A DNA stretch of 64,000 bases, taken from NCBI RefSeq assembly GCF_001310955.1, contig NZ_BAZX01000002.1:186001-250000 (forward strand). Reading direction: 5' to 3'. The DNA comes from Marinifilum fragile JCM 15579. Lineage in GTDB: Bacteria > Bacteroidota > Bacteroidia > Bacteroidales > Marinifilaceae. The translations under genes were made by a program, and so were the position numbers. This document shows positions 32,427 through 41,894 of this stretch, in pieces. Under the pieces are notes generated by a model. The model had not been told where the DNA came from and did not search any database. It was given only the letters and a program-made list of their open reading frames with translations. The stretch's first letter is position 1. Each line of letters starts with the position of its first letter.

Positions 32427-33347
32427 ATGTTAAAAGGATCTTTTAGTCATCATAGCCCATTTACCCATTTGATAATTAGTTTAATTGCAGTAGTTGTATC
32501 TTTCCTGCTAGCCATGTTTGTAGGTACTGTGTTGGCATTAATATTTTTTGACATTAACATTTTTACAGATTTACAAGCAATTGATATAAACAGTGATACT
32601 GTAAATATTTCGGTTTTAAAATTTTATCAGTCGGTTTATTCTGTTGGAATGTTTATAATTCCTCCTTTTATTATTGCATTTTTGGTAAGTAAAAAAGTTC
32701 GTGAATATTTGTTTTTAGCCGAAAGTACAAATGTATCAAAGGTATTGTTGGCAACATTTATTATCATTTTTTCACTTCCCATGATTAACCTTCTGGCGCA
32801 GCTAAATTCCCATTTAAGTTTACCGGAATTCATGTCGGGTATCGAAACCTGGATGAAAAATAGTGAGGAACAAGCAAAAGTTGTAACCGAGAAGTTTTTG
32901 GTTATGAATTCAACTTCGGATTTACTGGTGAATCTTGTGGTTATTGCATTGATTCCAGCTATTGGAGAAGAGCTTTTATTTCGTGGAGTTTTACAGGGAA
33001 TCTTTGGAAAGCTAACAAATAATATTCATTGGGGAATTATTATTACGGCATTCTTCTTTGCGGCACTTCACATGCAATTTTATGGCTTATTGCCACGTAT
33101 GGCAATGGGAATACTTTTCGGATATTTATTGATTTGGTCACGAAGTTTATGGGTGCCAATAATCGCACATCTGGTAAATAATGGAATGGCTGTTATTACC
33201 AAATATTATATCGATAAAGGAAATGTTCCAAAAGAAATGGAAACCATAGGAGCCAACGAAAATTATTGGTTCACAGGTTTAATTTCGGTCATAATTGTAT
33301 TGTTGTTGCTACGAGTTTTCAGAAACATTTGTAAAAGGAAGGCTTAG
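32427..33347 (+). CDS. CPBP-family intramembrane metalloprotease (CAAX-protease-like)
   Basis: About 306 residues with eight hydrophobic segments. Motif 1 is IGEELLFRGVLQGIF (EExxxR), motif 2 is FFFAALHMQFYG (FxxxH), and motif 3 is IIAHLVNNGMAV (HxxxN), the complete active-site set of the CPBP/Abi family. Start 32427 is chosen because a promoter box lies at 32396-32403, upstream of it but downstream of the longer frame's first codon. Substrates are unknown; relatives process membrane peptides. Its last 39 bases overlap the 3' end of the convergent gene on the other strand. Confidence 0.87.
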   Translation: MLKGSFSHHSPFTHLIISLIAVVVSFLLAMFVGTVLALIFFDINIFTDLQAIDINSDTVNISVLKFYQSVYSVGMFIIPPFIIAFLVSKKVREYLFLAESTNVSKVLLATFIIIFSLPMINLLAQLNSHLSLPEFMSGIETWMKNSEEQAKVVTEKFLVMNSTSDLLVNLVVIALIPAIGEELLFRGVLQGIFGKLTNNIHWGIIITAFFFAALHMQFYGLLPRMAMGILFGYLLIWSRSLWVPIIAHLVNNGMAVITKYYIDKGNVPKEMETIGANENYWFTGLISVIIVLLLLRVFRNICKRKA

Positions 33348-34073
33348 AGATGCTTTCTCGGCCATTTTAACTTGTTCTAACTTTTCAAGTTCACCTTTTC
33401 TCCAAACATATACAACACCGTATTCTGAACATTTTTCACGCTTTTCTTCATCACTTAGCGATCCAAACTTCTTTTCAACCTGGTTCCAAAGATCAAGAAT
33501 AAGCTTATCAGCATCTTCACGAAACTCTGCAACTTTTTCGGAGAATCGATGGGTATTATTTTGTAGTGTTTTTTGATAATTGAATGCTTGTTTAAAATTG
33601 TCACAATTAACGCGCACCAGTGCAATGGAAGGACTGTAAATTGGATTTCCCCCCATTCTGGTTCTTTCCTGCTCACCTTTAATCAATTTTTCTCCCCACT
33701 CAATTACTTTCGAATCTTTTAATAGGGAAGGAGTGGCTTTCGAATTTTTGCGAATGCCGTAAAATTCACGTACCTCAGGTTTCATTTCACCTCGAATGAT
33801 GCAAAAGTTTAAAACTTGTATAAAATGAGATACATACAAGCGAGCTTTTCTCAGTTTCTCGTTGTACTCTTTGCTTTTACTCGATTGCTGACTTAATGCC
33901 TGCCTGTGATTTCTTATGGCAAGCTCGTAATGAGGAACAAAAGTTTCGATTCTTTGGTACAAAGAGTAGGAGAAAGCCAAGTCAAAACGATTGACTCTCA
34001 TACTGATACTTAAGGCTGCTTTAAGAGCACGTACACGTGCCGTGTCGGTATTTGGTAATCTGCGGTAAGGCAT
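33309..34073 (-). CDS. Conserved hypothetical protein, 254 aa
   Basis: Starts MPYRRLPNTDTARVRALKAA and is helical throughout, with a central YNEKLRKARLYVSHFIQVLN and a WGEKLIKGEQERTRMGGNPI segment; the second half contains FSEKVAEFREDADKLILDLW. No enzymatic motif or membrane segment. I do not recognise a named family. The 39-base antisense overlap with the CPBP gene's 3' end is unusual but both frames look real. Confidence 0.7.
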   Translation of the reverse strand: MPYRRLPNTDTARVRALKAALSISMRVNRFDLAFSYSLYQRIETFVPHYELAIRNHRQALSQQSSKSKEYNEKLRKARLYVSHFIQVLNFCIIRGEMKPEVREFYGIRKNSKATPSLLKDSKVIEWGEKLIKGEQERTRMGGNPIYSPSIALVRVNCDNFKQAFNYQKTLQNNTHRFSEKVAEFREDADKLILDLWNQVEKKFGSLSDEEKREKCSEYGVVYVWRKGELEKLEQVKMAEKASLSLPFTNVSENS

Positions 34074-34235
34074 TAATTAATATGGTTTAAGCAATAATGG
34101 TATTGTGATTTGCGAATATACAAAAAATATATGTTTCTATTTTACCGTTCGCAGTTAAGATTTTATATAAATGAAAATTATAAGTGAATCATAGAATAAT
34201 TATGCATACTTTTATGCAATAATAAAATTGTAATT

Positions 34236-35038
34236 ATGGAATATACATTGATTTTAATTGTTGCTCTGTTTTTCACTCAAACCTTATATTCCCAGAGCGA
34301 CACAATAGTTTATTACAAAGGTCATGCTCCATGCGATACAATACATGGTGCCGATAGACAAGTGGTATTCCAAAGGAAGAATGATAAGAAGTCCGTTATG
34401 ATGACTTTTGAGTTAAAAAACAACCAATGGAAGCTTGAAAAAACAGAGATCATAAAGCGAATGAGAAATGGACGTTATGCTATCGGTGGTGGTACCAATA
34501 ATATTATCAGATCTTATAAAAAGATAAATGGAGGTTATCAGGTAGAGGAGTATAATTATGAAGGAAAATTAAGGAAAAAGGGTTTAAGCAAAAAGATGTT
34601 TCCTTTGCATAGAGTTGGACAATGGCAGAGCTATACGACAATAATGTAGTAGGTATTGAGGTATTTAATGAAGAATTAATGGTTCAATCATACACTATTT
34701 TTAAAGGTAGAAATCTGCCTAACAATATTTATGCAAATGCAGATACTATTGCCGAATATAAAGGAGGAGATGATGGATTTGCTAAAGATTTGGCACACAA
34801 TATTGAATATCCAAGAATTTGTCAGGAAAATGGAATATCTGGATGTGTTTTGGTTTTGTTTGCAGTTGATGAATCAGGCATGCTTGCTGATATTCAAATT
34901 TTGAAAAAAGTAGACCCTTATCTTGATGAAGCAGCAATTGAAGCCATTAAAGCCTGCAATAAATGGAGACCTGCGATAAAGGATGGAAAACCAGTGAAAT
35001 TATATAATATAGCTCCTGTGAATTTCCTGCTGCGATAA
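34236..35038 (+). pseudogene. Energy-transducer-like protein with TonB C-terminal domain, interrupted by an apparent 1-base deletion
   Basis: The first frame (34236) has a signal peptide (MEYTLILIVALFFTQTLYSQ), then a region with KGLSKKMFPLHRVGQWQSYT, typical of the N-terminal part of Bacteroidetes TonB-domain proteins, and stops at 34649. The second frame carries on as DNNVVGIEVFNEELMVQSYT and ends with a full TonB C-terminal domain (YPRICQENGISGCVLVLFAV, LDEAAIEAIKACNKWRPAIK, NFLLR). One base added at about 34633-34637 fuses both into a ~267-residue protein of normal design. Read literally the second part would start at ATG 34622 without signal peptide. A terminator follows at 35089-35118. 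Confidence 0.72.
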
Positions 35039-35088
35039 ATTTTCATACAATGGTCCACAAGAAATGACCTGATTAGGCTTAAAATTTT

Positions 35089-35118
35089 AAAACTATCTCT
35101 ATTTGGAGGTAGTTTTTT
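35089..35118 (+). terminator. Terminator after the TonB-type gene
   Basis: AAAACTATCTC-TATTTG-GAGGTAGTTTT, an 11-bp stem with one T-G pair followed by further T. The rest of 35119-35408 holds no gene; TACGTTTA near 35235 may be a -7 box for the following lipoprotein gene. Confidence 0.8.
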
Positions 35119-35408
35119 GTTGATTTTCATTATTGTAGAACAATTCCACAGAACTTGTCCATTAAATTCCACAATTGATAATTTTTTTTCTTTTACAAGT
35201 ATTTTTGACCACCTGTAATAAAAAGCATAACTGCTACGTTTATAGATTGTTAGTTTAATTGTGGAATAGAGTAGGGTATATTCGCTTGATTTCGGTATTT
35301 TAATTGTAAAGGATTTAAGATGAGAAATTAAACGAAATTTTTAATCGAAACCAGTTGTAAAATACTGGAAAATCACATTCGAAAGATTATCAACTAAAAT
35401 TTAAGGAT

Positions 35409-36581
35409 ATGAAAAGAAACATTGTTGCTGTAGGAATGTTGTTGGCTTTTTCAGCCGCACTTTGGAGTTGTTCAAGTTCTGATGATAAAACACCAGAACA
35501 GAATCAATCATTAGAACAGAATCTTACTTCAGAGACTCAATCATTAGCAGTTGCTGTTGATGAAATTACTGCCTCAGAAGGATATGGACTGATCACCATG
35601 AGTGATAATACAAAAGAAGGAACAGAAGAAGAATCGGACGAAAGATTTTCATATGGTCACACCATTACTCTTGAAGATATTAAAGGTGTTTATGAGTATA
35701 TTCTTCCTGTACCAGATGAAGGAACTAGTACTAAAATGGGTAATGGTTATTGGAATTCAGCATTTGAAAGAGTGGGAGATAGTGATTTTTTCGTAATCAA
35801 TTTACCTCAGGAAAAGGCTACAAGACCTTGGAAACTGTATGTAGGGGAAGATGGTGATTCAGAATTAGATAATGATTTTAATATTACCGCTTCACAATAC
35901 AACTCTTCAACAGTAATGAATAGCGAAGGGTTTGAGTTTGACTACTTATTAGATGCTGATATTACAATTGAAGAAGAAGCTGCGGGAGCAATTTTTGTTG
36001 ATTGGAACATGAACATGTCAACAAATATGAGCTGGGATTATGAATCAGAGTTTAGCTTCCCTAATGGATATTCTGTGGGTCATGAGTTTCAGTTTGGCGA
36101 TACAACCGAATTCGCTTACAATTTGAAGAAAGATGGTGAAGTATTATTCATGGAAGAAGTGGAATATATTCGTTCTACAGAAGAAGCTGAAGCAGAATAC
36201 GAATATGCTCTTACAATAGGCAATATAAAGATTGTGAAGAATTCTTCAAGTGAAGAATACATGGTATACCGTAATGGTGAATTAGAAGAGGATGCTGTAA
36301 TTACTGTTCTTCATAATGAAGATACAACTACAGGCGAGGGAGAAGAAGATGAATCAGATCATGCATTCTGTAGAGGAGGACTTGACATCAAAATTACTTT
36401 CACAAATGAAGATGGTACTCAAGAGGAAGTAATACTTTCAGAATTAATCGGTGAGGAAACTCTTGAACAACTTGACGAGATCTTTAGCTCGATGCACGAT
36501 ATGTACTTTGTAAACAAATTGGTTGACAGAGTAGCAAAGGAAGCTTACGATATTAATATGGGTGAAGGAGCTGGAGAATAA
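35409..36581 (+). CDS. Acidic lipoprotein of unknown function, 390 aa
   Basis: Signal peptide with lipobox: MKRNIVAVGMLLAFSAALWS followed by CSSSDDK, so the mature protein is a lipidated, strongly acidic protein. Many Glu-rich stretches (NTKEGTEEESDE, TTGEGEEDESDH) and beta-rich segments (FEFDYLLDADITIEEEAAGA, FVDWNMNMSTNMSWDYESEF). No catalytic motif and no named family recognised. The SSDDK after Cys, with acidic residues close to the lipidated Cys, resembles the Bacteroidetes lipoprotein surface-export signal. Monocistronic with its own terminator. Confidence 0.75.
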   Translation: MKRNIVAVGMLLAFSAALWSCSSSDDKTPEQNQSLEQNLTSETQSLAVAVDEITASEGYGLITMSDNTKEGTEEESDERFSYGHTITLEDIKGVYEYILPVPDEGTSTKMGNGYWNSAFERVGDSDFFVINLPQEKATRPWKLYVGEDGDSELDNDFNITASQYNSSTVMNSEGFEFDYLLDADITIEEEAAGAIFVDWNMNMSTNMSWDYESEFSFPNGYSVGHEFQFGDTTEFAYNLKKDGEVLFMEEVEYIRSTEEAEAEYEYALTIGNIKIVKNSSSEEYMVYRNGELEEDAVITVLHNEDTTTGEGEEDESDHAFCRGGLDIKITFTNEDGTQEEVILSELIGEETLEQLDEIFSSMHDMYFVNKLVDRVAKEAYDINMGEGAGE

Positions 36582-36605
36582 ATTTCAGCTAGAAAATACA
36601 GATTA

Positions 36606-36633
36606 AAATCCGGCCAATAGGTCGGATTTTTTT
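36606..36633 (+). terminator. Terminator after the acidic lipoprotein
   Basis: ATCCGGCC-AATA-GGTCGGAT (8 bp, one G-T), flanked by A-run and seven T. It overlaps the longest possible frame of the RlpA gene (36632), supporting a later start there. Confidence 0.85.
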
Positions 36634-36670
36634 GTGCATCTTTATTTCAACTGTCACAATAATAATCCAG

Positions 36671-37108
36671 ATGAAAATAATTTGTATAAGCTTACTCTTG
36701 AATTTCATTTTCTCCTCTGTAAATTCTCAGGATAAATTGGATTATTCTGAAGAAGGCAAAGCAAGTTTCTATTCTGACTATTTTGAAGGAAGAAAAACCA
36801 GTTCTGGTGAGATATTTTGCCAAAGGAAGTACACAGCAGCTCACAAGAGCCTTCCTTTTGGAACTTTGGTAAAAGTGGTAAATATGGAAAATAAACGCTC
36901 TGTAATCGTCTTAATTAATGATAGAGGTCCATTTGTAAAAGGACGCGTTATTGATTTATCCAAAGAAGCCGCAAAACAATTGGGAGGTTTAATTGAGGGA
37001 ATTTATCGTGTTCGGATTTCAATCCATAAAAAGGATGAGGATTACATTCAGGTTAAGCAAGTTTTGAAACCTGTTCCGAACCAATCATTATCTTTATTCT
37101 TATATTAG
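36671..37108 (+). CDS. RlpA-like double-psi beta-barrel protein
   Basis: About 145 residues: signal peptide (MKIICISLLLNFIFSSVNSQ), then the RlpA barrel: GKASFYSDYFEGRKTSSGEI, AHKSLPFGTLVKVVNMENKR, VIVLINDRGPFVKGRVIDLS and AAKQLGGLIEGIYRVRI. The catalytic-type Asp of NDRGPF is present. RlpA proteins act on, or bind, denuded peptidoglycan glycans at septa; no SPOR domain is present in this short version. The start at 36671 is chosen because the upstream frame runs through the preceding terminator. Confidence 0.87.
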   Translation: MKIICISLLLNFIFSSVNSQDKLDYSEEGKASFYSDYFEGRKTSSGEIFCQRKYTAAHKSLPFGTLVKVVNMENKRSVIVLINDRGPFVKGRVIDLSKEAAKQLGGLIEGIYRVRISIHKKDEDYIQVKQVLKPVPNQSLSLFLY

Positions 37109-37141
37109 GAAAGTTCCATATAAGAAAGTATAAGTGCCTAT

Positions 37142-37173
37142 AAAAAAGAGCGCTACCCTAAAGGATAGCGCTC
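37142..37173 (-). terminator. Terminator of the fumarate reductase operon
   Basis: On the minus strand GAGCGCTATCC-TTTA-GGGTAGCGCTC (11 bp with one U-G) followed by six T. It lies 24 bases past the frdB stop. Confidence 0.88.
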
Positions 37174-37196
37174 ACTATATTTGGATTTCAGTCTAA

Positions 37197-37958
37197 TTAA
37201 TCCTTGATTTTTGCTGCTAAGAACTCACGGTTCAAACGAGCGATGTTTGCAATAGAAATTCCTTTAGGACATTCTACCTCACAAGCACCAGTGTTGGTAC
37301 AGTTACCAAAACCTAGCTCATCCATTTTAGCTACCATGTTCTTCGCACGACGAGAAGCTTCAACACGTCCTTGTGGCAATTTAGCCAAGTGAGAAACTTT
37401 TGCTGAAACGAATAACATAGCTGAAGAGTTCTTACAAGTAGCAACACAAGCACCACATCCGATACAAGCAGCAGCATCCATTGCTTCTTCTGCATCATCC
37501 TGTGAGATTGGAATTGCATTACCATCAGGTACACCACCAGTATTTACAGAAATGTATCCACCAGCTTGTAATACTTTTTCAAAAGCAGTACGGTCAACAA
37601 TCAAGTCTTTGATTACTGGGAAAGCACCAGCTCTCCAAGGCTCAATGGTGATTGTTTCGCCTTCTTTGAATTTACGCATGTGTAACTGACATGTTGTAAT
37701 GTCATCATCTGGTCCATGAGCACGTCCATTGATAAACAAGCTACACATACCGCAAATACCCTCACGACAATCGTGATCGAAAGCGATAGGCTCTTGTCCA
37801 TCGTTAATCAATTGCTCATTCAAAATGTCCAACATTTCAAGGAAAGAAGTACCTCCTGAAATATCATTGATTTTGTAAGTTTCAAACTTACCTGCAGTTT
37901 TAGCGTTTTTTTGACGCCAAACCTTTATAGTTAATTCTTTAATTACTTTATCTGCCAT
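37197..37958 (-). CDS. frdB: Fumarate reductase/succinate dehydrogenase iron-sulphur subunit
   Basis: A 253-residue electron-transfer subunit. The [2Fe-2S] ligands are in [20 protein letters not shown] and the following [11 protein letters not shown]; the [4Fe-4S]/[3Fe-4S] ligands are in [13 protein letters not shown] and [15 protein letters not shown]. It passes electrons between the membrane cytochrome b and the FAD subunit. It is last in the operon and begins three bases after the flavoprotein stop. Confidence 0.94.
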   Translation of the reverse strand: MADKVIKELTIKVWRQKNAKTAGKFETYKINDISGGTSFLEMLDILNEQLINDGQEPIAFDHDCREGICGMCSLFINGRAHGPDDDITTCQLHMRKFKEGETITIEPWRAGAFPVIKDLIVDRTAFEKVLQAGGYISVNTGGVPDGNAIPISQDDAEEAMDAAACIGCGACVATCKNSSAMLFVSAKVSHLAKLPQGRVEASRRAKNMVAKMDELGFGNCTNTGACEVECPKGISIANIARLNREFLAAKIKD

Positions 37959-37961
37959 GGT

Positions 37962-39902
37962 TTACTTGTATGAACGTTGTGTCAATTCTACAGTTTCAAA
38001 CACTAAATCTTCCTTATGCAATACAGGCTCTTGGTTTTCTCCCTTGTACTCCCAAGCTGATACATAAGTGAAGTTGTCATCGTCACGTTTTGCTTCGCCT
38101 TCCTCAGTTACTGATTCTTCACGATAGTGACCACCACAAGATTCGTTACGATTCAAAGCATCACGAGCCATCAAATCACCCAATTCAAGGAAATCTGCTA
38201 CACGACCAGCTTTCTCCAACTCGATGTTCATTGCATCGAAATCACCAGGGATACGAACATCATTATAGAAGTCTTCTTTGATCTTAGCAATCTCAGCAAT
38301 TGCATATTTCAAACCTTCTTCGTTACGAGCCATACCTACGTAATCCCACATAATGTTTCCTAAACGCTTGTGGAATGAATCAACCGATTTGCTACCTTTT
38401 ACATTGTATAGTCTCTGTAGACGCTCGTTAACAGCTTTCTCTTTCTTATCGAATTCTGGGTGATTCAAGTCGATACGAGGAGTTTGAATTTCGTCAGCTA
38501 AGTAATCACCAATTGTGTATGGTAATACGAAGTAACCATCAGCTAAACCTTGCATCAAAGCAGAAGCACCAAGACGGTTACCACCGTGATCAGAGAAGTT
38601 AGCTTCACCAATTGCATACAAACCAGGAACAGTAGTCATCAGGTTATAATCAACCCAAGTTCCACCCATTGAATAGTGGATTGCAGGATAGATCTGCATT
38701 GGCTCTTTGTAAGGATCTACGTCAGTAATCTTTTCATACATCTGGAATAAGTTTCCATAACGAGCTTCGATTACATCTTGTCCCAATCTTTCGATTGAAT
38801 ATTTAAAGTCAAGGTAAACGGCTTTTCCTTCAGCGTTAACACCGAAACCAGCATCACAACGTTCTTTAGCAGCACGAGAAGCAACGTCACGTGGTACTAA
38901 GTTACCGTATGATGGGTATCTTCTTTCCAAGTAGAAATCACGATCTTCATCAGCGATATCATTTGGTCCCATTTCACCTTTTTGCAATTTAATTGCATCT
39001 TCTTTTTTCTTTGGAGTCCAAACGCGACCATCGTTACGAAGTGATTCAGACATCAAAGTCAACTTAGACTGCTGCTCACCGTGAACAGGAATACAAGTTG
39101 GGTGAATCTGTACGAAACATGGGTTTCCGAAGAATGCTCCATTTTTGTATGCTTGCCAAGCAGCACCACCGTTACATCCCATTGCGTTGGTTGATAGGAA
39201 GAATACGTTACCGTAACCACCAGTTGCAATTACAACTGCATGCGCACCGTGACGTTCAATTTCACCAGTAACCAAGTTACGAGTGATGATACCACGCGCT
39301 TTTCCGTCAACAATCACAAGATCCAACATTTCGTTACGCTCGTGCATTTCGATCTTTCCTTGTCCGATCATGCGGTTCATAGAAGCGTAACAACCTAATA
39401 ATAGCTGCTGTCCGGTTTGACCACGAGCATAGAAAGTACGGCTTACCAATACACCACCGAATGAACGGTTAGATAGAGTTCCTCCATACTCACGCGCGAA
39501 TGGTACACCTTGAGCAACACATTGGTCGATGATGTCACCACTTACCTCAGCCAAACGGTATACGTTTGCCTCACGTGCGCGGTAGTCACCACCTTTAATT
39601 GTATCATAGAACAAACGATAAATAGAGTCATTATCGTTTTGATAGTTTTTAGCAGCGTTAATACCACCCTGAGCAGCAATAGAGTGAGCTCTACGGCCTG
39701 AATCCTGGTAGCAAAATGCTTTTACGTTGTATCCCATTTCTGCCAAAGAAGCGGCAGCAGATCCACCGGCCAAACCGGTACCTACAACGATAATATCTAA
39801 TTTTCTCTTATTCGCAGGACTAACTACCTTAATAGCAGCTTTGTGTTTCGACCACTTTTCAGCTAATGGTCCGGCTGGAATTTTCGAATTTAATACTGTC
39901 AT
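37962..39902 (-). CDS. frdA: Fumarate reductase/succinate dehydrogenase flavoprotein subunit
   Basis: A 646-residue FAD-containing catalytic subunit interconverting fumarate and succinate. [20 protein letters not shown] is the FAD-binding Rossmann motif, [20 protein letters not shown] contains the His that binds FAD covalently in this family, and [20 protein letters not shown] and [20 protein letters not shown] are substrate-domain signatures. Its length (longer than E. coli FrdA) and the gene order cytochrome-flavoprotein-FeS are those of the epsilonproteobacterial/Bacteroidetes type. It is central to anaerobic fumarate respiration and succinate formation. Confidence 0.95.
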   Translation of the reverse strand: MTVLNSKIPAGPLAEKWSKHKAAIKVVSPANKRKLDIIVVGTGLAGGSAAASLAEMGYNVKAFCYQDSGRRAHSIAAQGGINAAKNYQNDNDSIYRLFYDTIKGGDYRAREANVYRLAEVSGDIIDQCVAQGVPFAREYGGTLSNRSFGGVLVSRTFYARGQTGQQLLLGCYASMNRMIGQGKIEMHERNEMLDLVIVDGKARGIITRNLVTGEIERHGAHAVVIATGGYGNVFFLSTNAMGCNGGAAWQAYKNGAFFGNPCFVQIHPTCIPVHGEQQSKLTLMSESLRNDGRVWTPKKKEDAIKLQKGEMGPNDIADEDRDFYLERRYPSYGNLVPRDVASRAAKERCDAGFGVNAEGKAVYLDFKYSIERLGQDVIEARYGNLFQMYEKITDVDPYKEPMQIYPAIHYSMGGTWVDYNLMTTVPGLYAIGEANFSDHGGNRLGASALMQGLADGYFVLPYTIGDYLADEIQTPRIDLNHPEFDKKEKAVNERLQRLYNVKGSKSVDSFHKRLGNIMWDYVGMARNEEGLKYAIAEIAKIKEDFYNDVRIPGDFDAMNIELEKAGRVADFLELGDLMARDALNRNESCGGHYREESVTEEGEAKRDDDNFTYVSAWEYKGENQEPVLHKEDLVFETVELTQRSYK

Positions 39903-39922
39903 AACCGTTTAAATATTAACAA

Positions 39923-40579
39923 TTAAGCAAAAAAGTGTAAATACAAAGGAATAATAATGAATCCGCCAGAGATAATAATTGCGTAGATGTAACCCGCTCT
40001 TTCCAAACGTGCTCTCCAAATAATATTACTCATTCCGATAGATTGGAATGCTGACCAGAAACCGTGAGCCAAGTGTAATCCCAATAAGATTGCACCAACT
40101 ACATAAAGACCAGTGTATACCAGGCCTGTTGATCCATTAGTAAATAGGTTCTTTACCAATTGATAATCGTCATGTACATTTCCTTGAATTTGAATTGGCA
40201 CGAAGAAATGCATCAAGTGCATTGCAATGAAAACCAACACAAGACCACCCAAAACAAACATGTTTCTTGAAGACCAGGTACTGCTGTTACCCAAGTTCTG
40301 CGAAGCATACTTTTGAGGACGAGCTTTCTGATTTTGCAATGTCAAAATGATTGCATAGATGATGTGCACGATAAAGCCACCAAATAAAACTGGCTGTAAA
40401 CCAAAGCGGATTACCGGCATTGCCATAAAGTGTGCTCCTGCATTAAATAACTCTCCTGTGCTATCAAACATCAAGAAGGAGTTCAAGATCAAGTGCACCA
40501 ATAAAAATAGTACAAGGAAAAGACCTGATAAACTCATTATCAACTTTTTCCCAATAGATGAACTTAAAAAACTGCTCAT
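39923..40579 (-). CDS. frdC: Fumarate reductase/succinate dehydrogenase cytochrome b558-type subunit
   Basis: A 218-residue membrane anchor with five hydrophobic helices and His residues placed for two haems: LFLVLFLLVHLILNSFLMFD, FGGFIVHIIYAIILTLQ, LVFIAMHLMHFFV, and GLHLAHGFWSAFQSIGM. It connects the catalytic subunits to the quinone pool. First gene of the operon. The minus-strand -7 box TACATTTG (40642-40635), with TTGTTTC at -33 spacing, gives a leader of about 50 bases. Confidence 0.92.
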   Translation of the reverse strand: MSSFLSSSIGKKLIMSLSGLFLVLFLLVHLILNSFLMFDSTGELFNAGAHFMAMPVIRFGLQPVLFGGFIVHIIYAIILTLQNQKARPQKYASQNLGNSSTWSSRNMFVLGGLVLVFIAMHLMHFFVPIQIQGNVHDDYQLVKNLFTNGSTGLVYTGLYVVGAILLGLHLAHGFWSAFQSIGMSNIIWRARLERAGYIYAIIISGGFIIIPLYLHFFA

Positions 40580-40968
40580 AAGTTTAAAGATTTAATTAGA
40601 CTGTTTATTTATAAGCTTTTACTATAATTCCTTGCAAATGTAGACGCTCCCCATGGCTGAAACAATATTTAGGAACATATACAATTTATTTAGATTGATT
40701 CTAGGATAATCCTATGATTCAGGTTTTTAGAAAATTAGAATTATAAAACTAGGTATAATTCTAGCTATAAACCAATTAAGGAATATTTTCCGTAATGTTT
40801 TTTTTTAAAACGATGCAATTTATTAAATATTTGTATGTTATAGAACAAGCTTTTTTGATATTCTACTAATTTAGAATGTCATTAAAACTTGTAAAAAATT
40901 GTTTTATCCGATAAGAATACAATTTGCTCTTTTGCTGTGTGTTACTTGTTAAAATATCAAATTTGCAT
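40580..40968. other. Divergent promoter region between frdC and an alpha/beta-hydrolase
   Basis: Left side: the frd operon promoter (40642-40635). Right side: CAAATTTG just before CAT-ATG at 40969 resembles a -7 box (first base off consensus), which would give a leaderless hydrolase transcript. No gene or repeat is seen in between; very AT-rich with several homopolymers. Confidence 0.5.
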
Positions 40969-41760
40969 ATGGATCAGTATTTAGAACTGGAAAATTGTCG
41001 ATTACGATACAGAGATAATGGGAAGGGAAATACAGTAGTTCTTCTTCATGGATATCTTGAATCAGTAGAAACATTTGAAACTTTTGCCAATGATCTTTCT
41101 CGATTGGCCAGAGTAATTACCGTTGATTTACCAGGACATGGATCCTCAGAGTTAAAAAGCGATTCTTGCAGTATTGATCAGATGGCAGAAGCTGTTAACC
41201 AATTGGCTGAACATTTGAATTTGAAGCGAATTAATATCATAGGTCACTCCATGGGAGGATACGTAGCATTGGCTTACGCCGATTTATTTACAGAAAAATT
41301 GGAAAGCTTTTGCTTGTTTCATTCAACGCCAAATCCGGATACCGAAGAGAAAAAAGCCAATAGACAGAAGGAAATTGAACTGGTGAAAAATGGGAAAAAG
41401 GAGCTGATCTGTAAAACCAGTATTCCTAACACCTTTTCGAATAACAACCTGAAAAAGTTTGAACACGAAATTGAAAGAATCACCAAAATTGCTTGTAATA
41501 CTTCTGATAAAGGAATTATAGCTGCCTTGGAAGCCATGATGAATCGTCCTGATCGAAATCATGTGGTAAAAGCTCTGGATATGCCCAAGGTGAGTATCAT
41601 TGGGAAAATGGACAATTTTATTCCACTACAGGTAGCTGGGCAAATTGCCAAAGAGAATAATTTAACTCCTTTTGTATTGCAAACATCAGGACACATGGGG
41701 TTTATTGAGCAACGACAGGAATGTTTACGTGAGATTTTCCGTATTATTTATGAATGTTGA
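40969..41760 (+). CDS. Alpha/beta-hydrolase
   Basis: 263 residues from ATG 40969 (the frame continues to a TTG at 40924, less likely because a promoter-like box directly precedes 40969). VVLLHGYLESVETFETFAND holds the HG oxyanion motif, NIIGHSMGGYVALAYAD the nucleophile elbow, MDNFIPLQVAG the acid region and TSGHMGFIEQ the catalytic His. It resembles the YbfF/3-oxoadipate-lactonase type of small hydrolases. Substrate unknown. Confidence 0.85.
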   Translation: MDQYLELENCRLRYRDNGKGNTVVLLHGYLESVETFETFANDLSRLARVITVDLPGHGSSELKSDSCSIDQMAEAVNQLAEHLNLKRINIIGHSMGGYVALAYADLFTEKLESFCLFHSTPNPDTEEKKANRQKEIELVKNGKKELICKTSIPNTFSNNNLKKFEHEIERITKIACNTSDKGIIAALEAMMNRPDRNHVVKALDMPKVSIIGKMDNFIPLQVAGQIAKENNLTPFVLQTSGHMGFIEQRQECLREIFRIIYEC

Positions 41761-41764
41761 TTTT

Positions 41765-41893
41765 TAACCACTAAGGATAACAAAGTATTTTACGAAGGAG
41801 CACAAAGTAAAATGAATTGAAAAGTCTCACTAAAGGATTAAATATACCTTTGTGAGACTTCGTGATATCCTTTTGAGTACTTCGTGGTTAATT
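41765..41893. repeat. Palindromic intergenic repeat element (~129 bp)
   Basis: The ends are inverted: TTAACCAC at 41765 and GTGGTTAA at about 41884-41891. The two arms carry alternating blocks AAGGAT, ACGAAG and CACAAAG that match each other in inverse order. At the centre AAGTCTCACTAAAGG (from 41822) pairs with CCTTTGTGAGACTT, a 14-bp stem with one bulged T. Elements with this TTAACCAC..AAGGA..CACAAAG vocabulary are, from memory, frequent intergenic repeats in Bacteroidetes. It lies between two convergent genes and may end both transcripts. Confidence 0.6.
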
Positions 41894-41894
41894 T

